Origin: Accumulibacter sp.
GTDB taxonomy: Bacteria > Pseudomonadota > Gammaproteobacteria > Burkholderiales > Rhodocyclaceae
Length of the DNA: 64,000 nt
Assembly: GCA_024235715.1 (NCBI GenBank)
Contig: JACKLW010000005.1
Coordinates: 248,001-312,000 of the forward strand
Direction: 5' to 3'
The translations under genes were made by a program, and so were the position numbers. This document shows, piece by piece, positions 29,322-38,227 of this stretch. The notes below the pieces were generated by a model, which made no database searches, was not told the origin of the DNA, and was given only the letters and a program-made list of their open reading frames with translations. How positions within the stretch are numbered: position 1 is the first letter of the stretch; every line of letters starts with the position of its first letter.

Positions 29322-31064
29322 TCAGGCGTTCAGTTTCTCCAGTTGCTCGCGGATCTTCCCGGGCTCCTCGTGGCGCAACATGCGACGAACGATCGGCGCC
29401 AGTTCCGAGCAGTTGCTCTGCATGATGCGCTGCTTGACCGACAGAATCTGCGCCGGATGCATCGAGAACTGGCGCAGCCCCATGCCCAGCAGCAGGCGCG
29501 TCAGCAGTGGGTCACCGGCCAGTTCGCCACAGATCGACACCGGAATGTTCACCTTTTCGGCACTGGCGATGGTATGCGCCAACAGCATCAATACGGCGGG
29601 ATGCAGCGGATCGTAGAGGTGCGCCACCTGTTCGTCGCTGCGATCGATGGCCAGCGTGTACTGGATCAGGTCGTTGGTGCCGATCGACAGAAAGTGCAAA
29701 CGCCGCAGAAAGAGGCCGACGGCCAGCGCGGCTGCCGGAATCTCGATCATCGCCCCGACTTCGATGTCCTCGTCGAAGGCGCATTTCTCGCCGCGCAGGC
29801 TCGACTTGGCCCGCTCGATCGCCGCCAGCGTCTGGTCGATCTCGTGCGCCTGCGAGAGCATCGGAATCAGCAGCTTGATCTTGCCATACTGTGACGCACG
29901 CAGGATGGCACGCAACTGCGTCTGGAACATCTTCGATTCGGCCAGCGACAAGCGAATCGCGCGCAGACCGAGTGCGGGGTTGCTCTGCATGCGATCGCCG
30001 GCCACTTTCTCCGGATGCAGATCCTTGTCGTAGCCGAGATCGAAGGTACGGATGGTAACCGGCCGGCGGCCCATGCCCTTGACCACGGTTCGATAGGCCT
30101 CGAACTGTTCGTCTTCGGTCGGCATGTCGCCACGATCGAGAAACAGGAACTCGGTCCGGAACAGGCCGACACCTTCGGCACCGCCGTCAAGCGCATTGGC
30201 AACGTCACCGGGCAACTCGATGTTGGCGTGCAGAGCGATATCCACGCCATCGAGCGTCGACGACTTTGCCGTCTTGAGGCGTCTGAGCTGCGAACGTTCG
30301 AGCTCGACCTGGCTTTTTCTGAGTCGATATTCGTCAAGGATGCGCGGATCGGGATTGACGATCAGCACGCCGCGCGTGCCATCGACAATCAGGTTTTCCT
30401 TGTCGCGGATCAGTTGCCGCGCATTGTGCAGGCCAAGTACCGCGGGAATGCGCAGGCTGCGCGCAAGAATCGCCGTGTGCGAGGTCGAGCCGCCGACATC
30501 GGTGACGAAGGCGGCGAAATGATGATCCTTGTAGGCGATGACGTCGGCCGGCGAGAGATCGTGCGCAACGACAATCAGATCCTCTTCCTTGACCCCCTTG
30601 CCTGTACGCAACGCCATGCGACCGGGTTGGCCGACGAGTTCCTTGATGACCCGCTCGACGACCTGGCGCACGTCATAACTGCGTTCGCGCAGATACTGAT
30701 CTTCGAAGCTCTCGAACTGGCCGACCAGTACCTCCATCTGCTGCACCAGCGCCCATTCGGCATTGCAGCGGCGTTCGCGAATCAGCTGCTTGGGCGTCTC
30801 GGCGAGTTCCGGATCGGCAAGAATCATGGTATGCAGATCGATGAACGCGCCGAATTCGCCCGGCGAACTCTGCATGCGCTCCTTCAGGCCGGCAAACTCC
30901 TCGTGGACCCTGAGCAGAGCTTCCTCGAAGCGCGCCACCTCCTTCTCGACCAGGCGAGGGGCGATGACCAGGTGCGACACCTCGAGTGTCGCATGCGACA
31001 TCAAATGCGCCCGACCGATCGCGATACCGCCGGAAACCGGCAGGCCGTGCAGCGTAAAACTCAT
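29322..31064 (-). CDS. ptsI: Phosphoenolpyruvate-protein phosphotransferase (enzyme I)
   Basis: A 580-residue protein. The phosphorylated histidine is H196 in GGSTSHTAILARSL. The PEP-binding barrel follows, with RTEFLFLDRGDMPTEDEQF, the SIGTNDLIQYTLAIDRSDE segment and the catalytic cysteine in SICGELAGDP. It takes phosphate from PEP and passes it to HPr. The ATG at 31064 matches the family N terminus. It is 16 bases after ptsH; no sugar-specific EIIBC follows, so the chain is probably regulatory. Confidence 0.96.
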   Translation of the reverse strand: MSFTLHGLPVSGGIAIGRAHLMSHATLEVSHLVIAPRLVEKEVARFEEALLRVHEEFAGLKERMQSSPGEFGAFIDLHTMILADPELAETPKQLIRERRCNAEWALVQQMEVLVGQFESFEDQYLRERSYDVRQVVERVIKELVGQPGRMALRTGKGVKEEDLIVVAHDLSPADVIAYKDHHFAAFVTDVGGSTSHTAILARSLRIPAVLGLHNARQLIRDKENLIVDGTRGVLIVNPDPRILDEYRLRKSQVELERSQLRRLKTAKSSTLDGVDIALHANIELPGDVANALDGGAEGVGLFRTEFLFLDRGDMPTEDEQFEAYRTVVKGMGRRPVTIRTFDLGYDKDLHPEKVAGDRMQSNPALGLRAIRLSLAESKMFQTQLRAILRASQYGKIKLLIPMLSQAHEIDQTLAAIERAKSSLRGEKCAFDEDIEVGAMIEIPAAALAVGLFLRRLHFLSIGTNDLIQYTLAIDRSDEQVAHLYDPLHPAVLMLLAHTIASAEKVNIPVSICGELAGDPLLTRLLLGMGLRQFSMHPAQILSVKQRIMQSNCSELAPIVRRMLRHEEPGKIREQLEKLNA

Positions 31065-31080
31065 GATGAACCCACTCGAC

Positions 31081-31350
31081 TCACTCCGCCTCGCCAAACT
31101 TGTCGGCGACCAGTGCCAGAATGGCATCGCTGGCCGCCTGCTCGTCCTTGCCCGTCGTCTCGACAATCACCGTCGACCCCTTGCCTGCCGCCAGCATCAT
31201 CACCCCCATGATGCTCTTGGCGTTGATGCGGCGCGCGCCCTTCTCCATCCACACATCGCTGTCGAAACGGCTGGCGAGCTGCGTCAGCTTGGCCGAAGCA
31301 CGAGCGTGCAGGCCCAGTTTGTTGAGAATTGCCGTTTCAGCGCGTACCAT
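31081..31350 (-). CDS. ptsH: Phosphocarrier protein HPr
   Basis: An 89-residue protein with the phosphorylatable H15 (GLHARASAK) and the regulatory serine S46 (AKSIMGVM) that HPr kinase can modify. It relays phosphate from enzyme I to the mannose-type EIIA encoded upstream. The conserved S46 suggests an HprK elsewhere in the genome, which is inference. Spacing to ptsI and the EIIA gene indicates one operon. Confidence 0.96.
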   Translation of the reverse strand: MVRAETAILNKLGLHARASAKLTQLASRFDSDVWMEKGARRINAKSIMGVMMLAAGKGSTVIVETTGKDEQAASDAILALVADKFGEAE

Positions 31351-31375
31351 TCGAGCCTCCGCTTCTCGCCAGCGC

Positions 31376-31765
31376 CTACGGCGCCGGCAGTTTCATCACA
31401 CCGTCGTGCGCACCGCTGACCGCCTTTTGCAGGATCGTTTCCATCCCTTTGTCACGATACGTCAAGGCGCGCAGCAACATTGGCAGGCTGAGACCGGAAA
31501 TGCCTTCGACATGCCCCGGCCGGAGCAGCTTGAGAGCCAGGTTGGCCGGCGTCGCGCCAAAGATGTCGGTCATCACCACCACCCCTTTGCCACCATCGAC
31601 TTCGTCGAGCAACAGGCGCGCCCGCGGCAGAATGTCGAGCGGATCGTCCTGAGGCGCGACGCCGAGTTGCGCAATCAGCGGCGGACGCTTGTTGAGCACG
31701 TGACATACGTTCTGGATCAGGCTTTCGCCGTAGCAGCCGTGCGTTATCAGAAGAATGCCGATCAT
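31376..31765 (-). CDS. PTS mannose-family EIIA component
   Basis: A 129-residue protein of the EIIA-Man fold. The phosphorylation site is H9 in ILLITHGCYGE, and VVMTDIFGATPANLA is the second family signature. In many betaproteobacteria this EIIA sits with ptsH-ptsI and no permease and serves a regulatory chain. The ATG at 31765 is preceded by GGGTGGG; a GTG three codons earlier is the alternative. It is the first gene of the trio. Confidence 0.92.
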   Translation of the reverse strand: MIGILLITHGCYGESLIQNVCHVLNKRPPLIAQLGVAPQDDPLDILPRARLLLDEVDGGKGVVVMTDIFGATPANLALKLLRPGHVEGISGLSLPMLLRALTYRDKGMETILQKAVSGAHDGVMKLPAP

Positions 31766-31844
31766 TGCGCCCACCCATCAAAACAGGCCGCCATTCTAAG
31801 CGATTCCGCGCCTGTGGGCACTCTCCGCAGTGGCTGTGGCGGGC

Positions 31845-32882
31845 TCATGGAATGACCTCCAGCGACTCTGGCTGACCGCCCACGTAGTCCAGGCGCGCGT
31901 GCAGCGCGCGACTCACCTGCACGCGGCCGGCGGCATCGACGCGCAGGACCTGCGGCAACCGCAGCTGGCGCGCCAGACGCGGCCAGTCCGCACCGGCGAT
32001 GAACAAGGGCTTGGAAGCGACGTCGGAAAGCGTGCCGGCCTCGGGCCGCGCGCTGACCAGCACGGTGAGTGCCTGGGTATGCATCACTGGCTCACCGCTG
32101 CGCGGATCGAGCAGGTGGCAGTAGCGTTTGCCATCGACCTCGAAGTACCGCTGGTAGTCGCCCGAAGTACCGATCGCCTCGCCGTCATCGAGTTCGACCG
32201 TCGCCAGCGGACCGGGTTGGCGCGGATGCTGGATACCAACCCGCCAGCGCTGGCCGTTCTTGCTTCCCAGGGCGAGAACGTTGCCGCCGATATTGACCAG
32301 CGCGTTGTGCACTCCTTGGGCCTTGAGGATGACCGCCGCGCGGTCGAGAGCCACGCCCTTGAGATAGCCGCCAAAGTCGAGCGCCAGCTCAGCATTGCCA
32401 GTCGTGACCTCGAGGCCGTCCAGTTGCAGGTCGGCGATCCCAGGTCGCGCCGCCCGCCAGGCGATCAGGGTACCGGCCTCGGGCAGCGTCGTCGGAAGAT
32501 CGTCGGACTGAAATCCCCAGAGAGCGATCAGGCCACCGATTCCCGGGTCGAAAAGCCCGTTGCTGGCCAGCGAGTAACGCCGGGCGTCGACCAGCAGGCC
32601 AGCCAACTCGGGCGTCACCGATTGCGGTCGACCGCTGGCCATGGCCTGGTTCAGGCGGCTCAGCTCGGACGGATGCCAGGCGTGATAGCTGCGGTGCAGG
32701 CGGTCGAACTCGCGCAGTACGGCCGCCGCCGCAGGGCGCGCTTCGGCATCCGACAGGCCGGCGATCAGGATCTCGACACGGGTACCGAAAACGAAAGCCT
32801 GCTGCTGATGCAAGGGCGAGCGCCCGCAGGCCGCAAGAAGACAAGCCAGCGCAAGGAGAACAACTAGGCGGCAGGCGCGCAC
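31845..32882 (-). CDS. apbE: FAD:protein FMN transferase ApbE
   Basis: A 345-residue lipoprotein: the lipobox LLAAC gives C19. The ApbE fold follows, with FGTRVEILIAG, LDFGGYLKGVALDRAA, NIGGNVLALG and the HLLDPRSGEPV motif that binds flavin and metal. It attaches FMN covalently to threonines of target proteins such as Rnf or Nqr subunits on the periplasmic side. No nqr or rnf genes are in the window. It overlaps the end of gshB by 19 bases. Confidence 0.93.
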   Translation of the reverse strand: MRACRLVVLLALACLLAACGRSPLHQQQAFVFGTRVEILIAGLSDAEARPAAAAVLREFDRLHRSYHAWHPSELSRLNQAMASGRPQSVTPELAGLLVDARRYSLASNGLFDPGIGGLIALWGFQSDDLPTTLPEAGTLIAWRAARPGIADLQLDGLEVTTGNAELALDFGGYLKGVALDRAAVILKAQGVHNALVNIGGNVLALGSKNGQRWRVGIQHPRQPGPLATVELDDGEAIGTSGDYQRYFEVDGKRYCHLLDPRSGEPVMHTQALTVLVSARPEAGTLSDVASKPLFIAGADWPRLARQLRLPQVLRVDAAGRVQVSRALHARLDYVGGQPESLEVIP

Positions 32883-33817
32883 TCACGTTCCAGCGCCACA
32901 ATGAACAGCTCGGCGGCGTCGAAGCCTGTCTGCTCGGCGATTTCGACGATGCAAGTGGGGCTGGTGATGTTGATCTCGGTCAGCCAGTCGCCGATCACGT
33001 CGAGGCCGACGAAGAACAAGCCGCGTGCGGCGAGCACAGGTGCCAGCGCGGTGGCGATTTCGCGGTCACGAGCGGTCAGTTCGCGCGCCACGCCACGACC
33101 GCCGACGGCCAGGTTGCCGCGCGTTTCACCGGCCTTGGGAATGCGCGCCAGGCAGTAGGGAACGACCTCGCCGCCAACGATCAGGATCCGCTTGTCGCCG
33201 TCGGCGATTTCCGGAATGTAGCGCTGGGCCATAACCGTGCGTGCCCCGTCGTCAGTCAGCGTCTCGACGATGACGTTGCGATTCGGATCGTCGCGACGAA
33301 CGCGGAATACCCCAGTTCCGCCCATGCCGTCGAGCGGTTTGACGATGGTGTCGCGCTCGAGCTCGATGAAAGCCTGGATCAGGGCCGGCGCGCGCGCGAC
33401 CACGGCCGGTACGGCGAACTGGGCAAACTCGGCAACCGACAACTTCTCGGAATGATCACGCAAGGCGCGCGGCCGATTGAACACCCGCGCGCCCTCCGCC
33501 TCGGCGCGCTCGAGCAGCCAGGTACTGGTCACGTATTCGGCATCGAACGGTGGATCCTTGCGCATCAGCACGGCAGCGAAATCGCGCAGCGCGACGACAT
33601 GGCGGTCAACCTCGACGAACCAGTCGTCATCGTCGGCAAGCATTTCCAGATGCAGCGCTTCAGCGCACACCCCGTGCTGCGCCGACCAGTGAATCGCCTC
33701 CTGCTGCACCGCCCACACCGCGTGCCCGGCCGCCTGTGCGGCGCGCATCAGCGCGATACTTGTATCCTTGTAGGCCTTGAGCGACCGCAGCGGGTCCACC
33801 ACGAATGCTATGCGCAT
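32864..33817 (-). CDS. gshB: Glutathione synthetase
   Basis: A 317-residue ATP-grasp enzyme that joins gamma-glutamylcysteine and glycine. The N terminus MRIAFVVDPLRSLKAYKDTS, the ATP-grasp lysine segment DTIVKPLDGMGGTGVFR and the C-terminal INITSPTCIVEIAEQTG are diagnostic. The ATG at 33817 lies inside the end of a small upstream frame (33808-33978), suggesting coupling. gshA is not present here, although it is often the neighbour in this group. Confidence 0.96.
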   Translation of the reverse strand: MRIAFVVDPLRSLKAYKDTSIALMRAAQAAGHAVWAVQQEAIHWSAQHGVCAEALHLEMLADDDDWFVEVDRHVVALRDFAAVLMRKDPPFDAEYVTSTWLLERAEAEGARVFNRPRALRDHSEKLSVAEFAQFAVPAVVARAPALIQAFIELERDTIVKPLDGMGGTGVFRVRRDDPNRNVIVETLTDDGARTVMAQRYIPEIADGDKRILIVGGEVVPYCLARIPKAGETRGNLAVGGRGVARELTARDREIATALAPVLAARGLFFVGLDVIGDWLTEINITSPTCIVEIAEQTGFDAAELFIVALERECAPAA

Positions 33818-33978
33818 GAAAACGGTTCCTCCTTTGGTGCCGTACCTTCGCGTTCGCGCGAAGCGGCGAGTTGGGCCAGTCGGGCAAGCAGCTCTCGATC
33901 TGCGGCACGAGCGCGAGGAAAAGGACTCTCGATCGCCAGCAGCTGCCCCTTGAGGGCAGTGGTCAGCCCTAAAACCAT
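33808..33978 (-). CDS. Small ORF (56 aa) overlapping the start of gshB
   Basis: This 56-residue frame begins with an ATG at 33978 preceded by GGGGGAG at ideal spacing. It ends TAG at 33808, 10 bases inside gshB. The sequence is rich in Ala, Leu, Arg and Glu and looks helical (RAADRELLARLAQLAASRERE). No family is recognised. The strong ribosome binding site and overlap with gshB argue for translation. It could be a real small protein or a coupling leader. Confidence 0.45.
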   Translation of the reverse strand: MVLGLTTALKGQLLAIESPFPRARAADRELLARLAQLAASREREGTAPKEEPFSCA

Positions 33979-34058
33979 GCGCTTTCTCCCCCTTGGCGCC
34001 GCCGAACGACGTCCCAGGGACAGTCAGCAGCGAAATCTGCTGCACCGGGCGGCGAACC

Positions 34059-35315
34059 CTAGGCTTCAATCGGCGATCTTACACTGCAGCCGGCCATGAA
34101 GGGACGGAAGGACTCCGGAAGCGGCGTTTGTTCGAGACTGCGCTGCGTGAACAGGTAGCGACCGTCACAAACGAAGCCGAGGTCGGCCCAATCGACGCCG
34201 TTCAGGGCCGCCGCCAGCTTCACCACATCGACTGCCGGGTCGTGCGGAAAAATCGCCAGCACCGCGCCGTCGTAGTGCCTGCAGCGATGAACGAAGAACG
34301 GTTGCGGCCGACGCGTCTTGTTATTCACATAGACCCGTGTCTGCGCCGACTGATGATAGCCACGCCCCCATTGCCACCAGTTGGACTCGTCATAGGGTCT
34401 GATTCGCCGTGCAATCAGGCGTTCCCTGTGCGGCAACAGCACCGCCGGCGGCGGCGCGCCCGGCTCGCACCACAGCATGCGCCGGGTGGCGCCAGTGGCC
34501 ACCGTCGACGAGCAGACAAAACTGCGGTTGCCATACGCTTCACTGGCGTAGAGATCGTCGGCACCCGACACCGCGCCAACCTTGACGAAAGCAATGTCGG
34601 CCAGATGCAGACCGTAGTCACCGCGGGTGAATAACAGGTGTCCGCCGCTTTCGACAAAGTGACGATTTTCCCAGCGCAACCTGACCAGACCGGCCAGCCC
34701 ATCGGCAACCCCCTGCGCTGCATAGCGGCTGCGTCGCGAAAAATTGTCGCGCTCGAAACGCCAGATTGCGCAGTTCGGCGTCGCGCCGGCAAACAGTCGC
34801 GAGTCGCCGAGATCGACGAAATCGGTGATCGTCCCGGCCGCGTGCAGCAGCCGGTTGAGCGGCACCGCCGACGTGGCCTTGAGAAAATCACGCGGCGTGA
34901 TGAACACCAGTTCGCCGCCCGGCGCCAGATGTCGCAGGCACTTCTCGATGAACAGCAGATAGAGGTTGGCGCGCCCGTCGAGAACGCTGCCCCGGTTGAG
35001 AGCGCGTGTCCCGGCGGCGATATCCTGATAGCGGACATACGGGGGATTGCCGATGATCGTCGCGAATGTCTCGTTCTCGGGAAGCGCGAAGAAGTCCATG
35101 ACCCTCGCCCCCGGCGGCGCGTGCCGTGCGTCGAGCTCGATGCCCATGGCAAACGGAAAATGCTTCAGGAAGGCACCATCCCCGCACGCCGGTTCGAGCA
35201 CGCGACCGCAGTTGCGCACCAGCGCGAGCATTGCCTCGACGATCGCCGGCGGGGTGAAAACCTGCCCGAGCCCGCCGACGTCGTACTCGGGCGGCGCGGG
35301 CGGCATTACCGCCAT
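34059..35315 (-). CDS. Solitary N6-adenine-specific DNA methyltransferase-like protein
   Basis: A 418-residue protein. SAM-binding motif I is VLEPACGDGAFL (39-50), preceded by GQVFTPPAIVEAML, the motif X-like start of gamma-class enzymes. The catalytic motif IV is NPPY (90-93) in IIGNPPYVRYQ. The C-terminal half (about 230-418) is a target-recognition-like region with repeated aromatic motifs, as in TaqI/Eco57I-type methylases. No endonuclease, specificity subunit or mobility gene is adjacent; neighbours are creA and gshB. It probably methylates DNA as an orphan enzyme, but target and effect are unknown. Confidence 0.85.
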   Translation of the reverse strand: MAVMPPAPPEYDVGGLGQVFTPPAIVEAMLALVRNCGRVLEPACGDGAFLKHFPFAMGIELDARHAPPGARVMDFFALPENETFATIIGNPPYVRYQDIAAGTRALNRGSVLDGRANLYLLFIEKCLRHLAPGGELVFITPRDFLKATSAVPLNRLLHAAGTITDFVDLGDSRLFAGATPNCAIWRFERDNFSRRSRYAAQGVADGLAGLVRLRWENRHFVESGGHLLFTRGDYGLHLADIAFVKVGAVSGADDLYASEAYGNRSFVCSSTVATGATRRMLWCEPGAPPPAVLLPHRERLIARRIRPYDESNWWQWGRGYHQSAQTRVYVNNKTRRPQPFFVHRCRHYDGAVLAIFPHDPAVDVVKLAAALNGVDWADLGFVCDGRYLFTQRSLEQTPLPESFRPFMAGCSVRSPIEA

Positions 35316-35346
35316 CGCCAGTCACCGATCGCCGACACGGCCGCCA

Positions 35347-35826
35347 TCAGCGTCCACCCCAGGGCATTACCGGAACCGTCGAAATGCTGTTCGCCGGTGC
35401 GCCGTTGATCAGCTTGCGGCTGATCGCCAGGTAGACCAGGGTATTGTTGGCTGCGTCCCACATCCTGACCACGCGCGTTTCCTTGAACATGATCGAGGTG
35501 CCTTCGGAGAAGACGACAGCCTCCTTCGGCAACTTTGCCGGCAGCGTGATCGGGCCGGTCTGCCGGCAGGCGAGCGAAAACTGCGACGGATCCTGCGCCA
35601 GACCGAAGCTGCCGCTGACGCCGCCGGTTCTCGCCTGACTCACGTGGCAGGTCACCCCCGGCACCTGCCGGTCGGAAAAGCTCTCCACACAAATCTTGTG
35701 ATTCGCGCCGATCAGCTTCCATTCGGTCGTCACGCAACCGACCTCTTCGGCCAGCGCCCAGGCACTCGCCAGGGCCAGCGTGCCCAGCACGGTCGCTCTG
35801 ATCAAGCCAGCGGTTCGATCGATCAT
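35347..35826 (-). CDS. creA: CreA family periplasmic protein
   Basis: A 159-residue protein: a signal peptide (about 1-27), then EVGCVTTEWKLIGANHKICVESF and PGVTCHVSQARTGG, the CreA signature with its conserved cysteines. It ends near ISTVPVMPWG. CreA is a widespread exported protein of unknown function. The ATG at 35826 has AAGGAG upstream, better than a GTG seven codons earlier. It lies between parC and the methyltransferase gene on the same strand. Confidence 0.9.
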   Translation of the reverse strand: MIDRTAGLIRATVLGTLALASAWALAEEVGCVTTEWKLIGANHKICVESFSDRQVPGVTCHVSQARTGGVSGSFGLAQDPSQFSLACRQTGPITLPAKLPKEAVVFSEGTSIMFKETRVVRMWDAANNTLVYLAISRKLINGAPANSISTVPVMPWGGR

Positions 35827-35850
35827 CGTCCTGTTCTCCTTCGCCACCTG

Positions 35851-38214
35851 TTACTCCGGATACGCTTCCAGGGTCACGTTGCTTATCTGCCCCACCGGCG
35901 ACCCGCGGCGGGCGCGCTGGCCGATGTGGCGATCCTCGGAAAGCAGCGTCTTGCTCCGGCTGCGAGCCGTTCCCCTGATCGTCACCCGCACACCCTGGGT
36001 GACGGCTACCGCGCGCAGCCTTTCATCCCCGTGCAGAGCGATGATCTGGACGCCCTTGCCGCTCGCCAGGTGTTTCATCTGCGCGAGCGGGAAAATCAGC
36101 AGGCGACCGTCTTCGGAGAGCGCCGCAAGATGGTCCTGGCTGCCGATCCGCAACAGCGGCAGGATCGTCGCGCCGTCCTCGACGGCGAGGAACGCCTTGC
36201 CGGCTTTCTGCCGCGAGAGCAGATCGCCATACTTGCAGAGGAAGCCGTAGCCCGAGCTCTTGGCGACCAGGAGCTGATCGTCGGGGCGGCCGGTGATCAC
36301 GTGCGCGATCCTGCCGCTACCGAGTTCGACGAACGACGACAGCGGCGCGCCCATGCCACGACCATCGGGCAGGCTGGCGACGGCAACAGTGAACGCGCGC
36401 CCCTCTGTCGAGATGATCACCAGCGAATCGACCGAACGGCATTCCTGCGCCGAGCCGGCGCGGTCGCCATCTTTGAACGCCACCCCGGAGAGGTCCAGGC
36501 CGTGCCCCTGCCTGACCCGCGCCCAGCCCTTCTCGGAAATGATCACGGTCACCGGCTCGTCGGCGACGGCAGCCGCTTCCGAGCGCGACGCAGTCACTGC
36601 CGTTTCGATGATCGTCCGCCGCGCGTCACCATGTTTCTCGGCATCGGCCCTGATTTCCCGGATCGCCTGGCGACGCAGCAGCGCGTCGCTGCCGAGCAGC
36701 TTCAGGAAGCCTTCGCGTTCGCCGCGCAGTTTCGCCAGCTCCTGCTCGATGCGTATCCCCTCGAGCCGCGCCAGCTGGCGCAGGCGGATTTCGAGGATGT
36801 CCTCGGCCTGCCGGTCCGAGAGAATAAAGCGGGCGATCAGCGCCGCTTTCGGGTCGTCGGCTTCGCGGATGATGCGGATCACTTCGTCGATGTTCAGGAA
36901 GACGATGTGCCGGCCTTCGAGAATGTGGATGCGGTCGTCGGCTTTCTGCAGCCGGTACTCGGTGCGCCGGTGCACCGTCCGCAGGCGGAAAGTGCACCAC
37001 TCGCCGATCAGGTCGGCGAGCGATTTCTGGCACGGCCGGCCGTCGATGCCGACCGCCACCAGATTGATCGGCGCCGAAGTCTCGAGGCTGGTATGTGCGA
37101 GCAGCAGGGCGACGAACTCGTCGCGGTCGATGCGCGAGCTGCTCGGTTCGAAGACCAGCCGGATGTCGTCATCCTTGCCCGACTCGTCGCGCGCGCGGTC
37201 GAGCTGCGAAGCCATCAGCGATTTCAGCTGCGCCGCCGACTGCTCGATCGCTTTCTTGCCCGGTCGCGGCTGCGGGTTGAGCAGGACGCCGATTTCGGAG
37301 AGCACCTTGGCCGAGGAAACGCCCGGCGGCAACTCGGTGAACACCAGTTGCCAGGCGCCGCGCGCCATCTCCTCGACCTCGTAGCGCGCCCGCACGCGCA
37401 GGCTGCCGCGGCCGCTGCGGTAGGCCGCGGCGATATCGGCGGGTGGAGAAATGATCTGGCCGCCGCCCGGGTAGTCGGGCCCGGGCACGAGTTCCAGCAG
37501 TTCCTCGACACCCGCGGCCGGGTGCTCGATCTTGTGGATCGCCGCCGCGGCGACCTCGCGCAGATTGTGCGCCGGTATTTCGGTGGCCATGCCGACGGCG
37601 ATCCCCGAGGCGCCGTTGAGCAGCGCGAACGGCAGGCGCGCGGGCAGGAAAGCCGGCTCTTCGAAGGAACCGTCGTAGTTGGGCAGGAAGTCGACCGTGC
37701 CTTCGCCGAGTTCGCCGAGCAGCAGTTCGGCGATCGGCGTCAGCCGCGCTTCCGTGTAGCGCATCGCCGCGGCGTTGTCGCCATCGCGCGAGCCGAAATT
37801 GCCCTGCCCGTCGACCAGCGGATAGCGCAGCATGAACGGCTGCGCGACGCGCACCATCGCGTCGTAGGCCGAGGTATCGCCGTGCGGGTGGTACTTGCCG
37901 ATCACGTCGCCGACGACGCGTGCCGACTTGACCGGTTTTGCCGTCGCCGACAGCCCGAGCTCGCGCATCGCGAACAGCACCCGACGCTGCACCGGCTTCA
38001 GCCCGTCCTTGACGTCGGGCAGCGCGCGCCCCTTGACCACGGCAATCGCGTATTCGAGGTAGTCGCGTGCCGCCGAGTCGTGCAGCAGGATGCTGTCGTC
38101 CCCGTCGTCGTCGGCGATCGCCTGCGACGGGCCGCTGGCTGGAGGACGCGGCGGCTGCATGTCCGTCGCCAGCGTTTCGGCAAACAGGTCTGGCGTCGAG
38201 TCGTCCTTGCTCAC
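35851..38214 (-). CDS. parC: DNA topoisomerase IV subunit A
   Basis: A 787-residue type IIA topoisomerase. The catalytic tyrosine lies in [36 protein letters not shown] and [20 protein letters not shown] mark the winged-helix and quinolone-region segments. The C-terminal beta-pinwheel is shorter than in GyrA, with the ParC-like [13 protein letters not shown], and no GyrA box is visible. It decatenates daughter chromosomes with ParE. It lies 13 bases after parE. Confidence 0.95.
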   Translation of the reverse strand: MSKDDSTPDLFAETLATDMQPPRPPASGPSQAIADDDGDDSILLHDSAARDYLEYAIAVVKGRALPDVKDGLKPVQRRVLFAMRELGLSATAKPVKSARVVGDVIGKYHPHGDTSAYDAMVRVAQPFMLRYPLVDGQGNFGSRDGDNAAAMRYTEARLTPIAELLLGELGEGTVDFLPNYDGSFEEPAFLPARLPFALLNGASGIAVGMATEIPAHNLREVAAAAIHKIEHPAAGVEELLELVPGPDYPGGGQIISPPADIAAAYRSGRGSLRVRARYEVEEMARGAWQLVFTELPPGVSSAKVLSEIGVLLNPQPRPGKKAIEQSAAQLKSLMASQLDRARDESGKDDDIRLVFEPSSSRIDRDEFVALLLAHTSLETSAPINLVAVGIDGRPCQKSLADLIGEWCTFRLRTVHRRTEYRLQKADDRIHILEGRHIVFLNIDEVIRIIREADDPKAALIARFILSDRQAEDILEIRLRQLARLEGIRIEQELAKLRGEREGFLKLLGSDALLRRQAIREIRADAEKHGDARRTIIETAVTASRSEAAAVADEPVTVIISEKGWARVRQGHGLDLSGVAFKDGDRAGSAQECRSVDSLVIISTEGRAFTVAVASLPDGRGMGAPLSSFVELGSGRIAHVITGRPDDQLLVAKSSGYGFLCKYGDLLSRQKAGKAFLAVEDGATILPLLRIGSQDHLAALSEDGRLLIFPLAQMKHLASGKGVQIIALHGDERLRAVAVTQGVRVTIRGTARSRSKTLLSEDRHIGQRARRGSPVGQISNVTLEAYPE

Positions 38215-38227
38215 TTTCGGTTCACCC

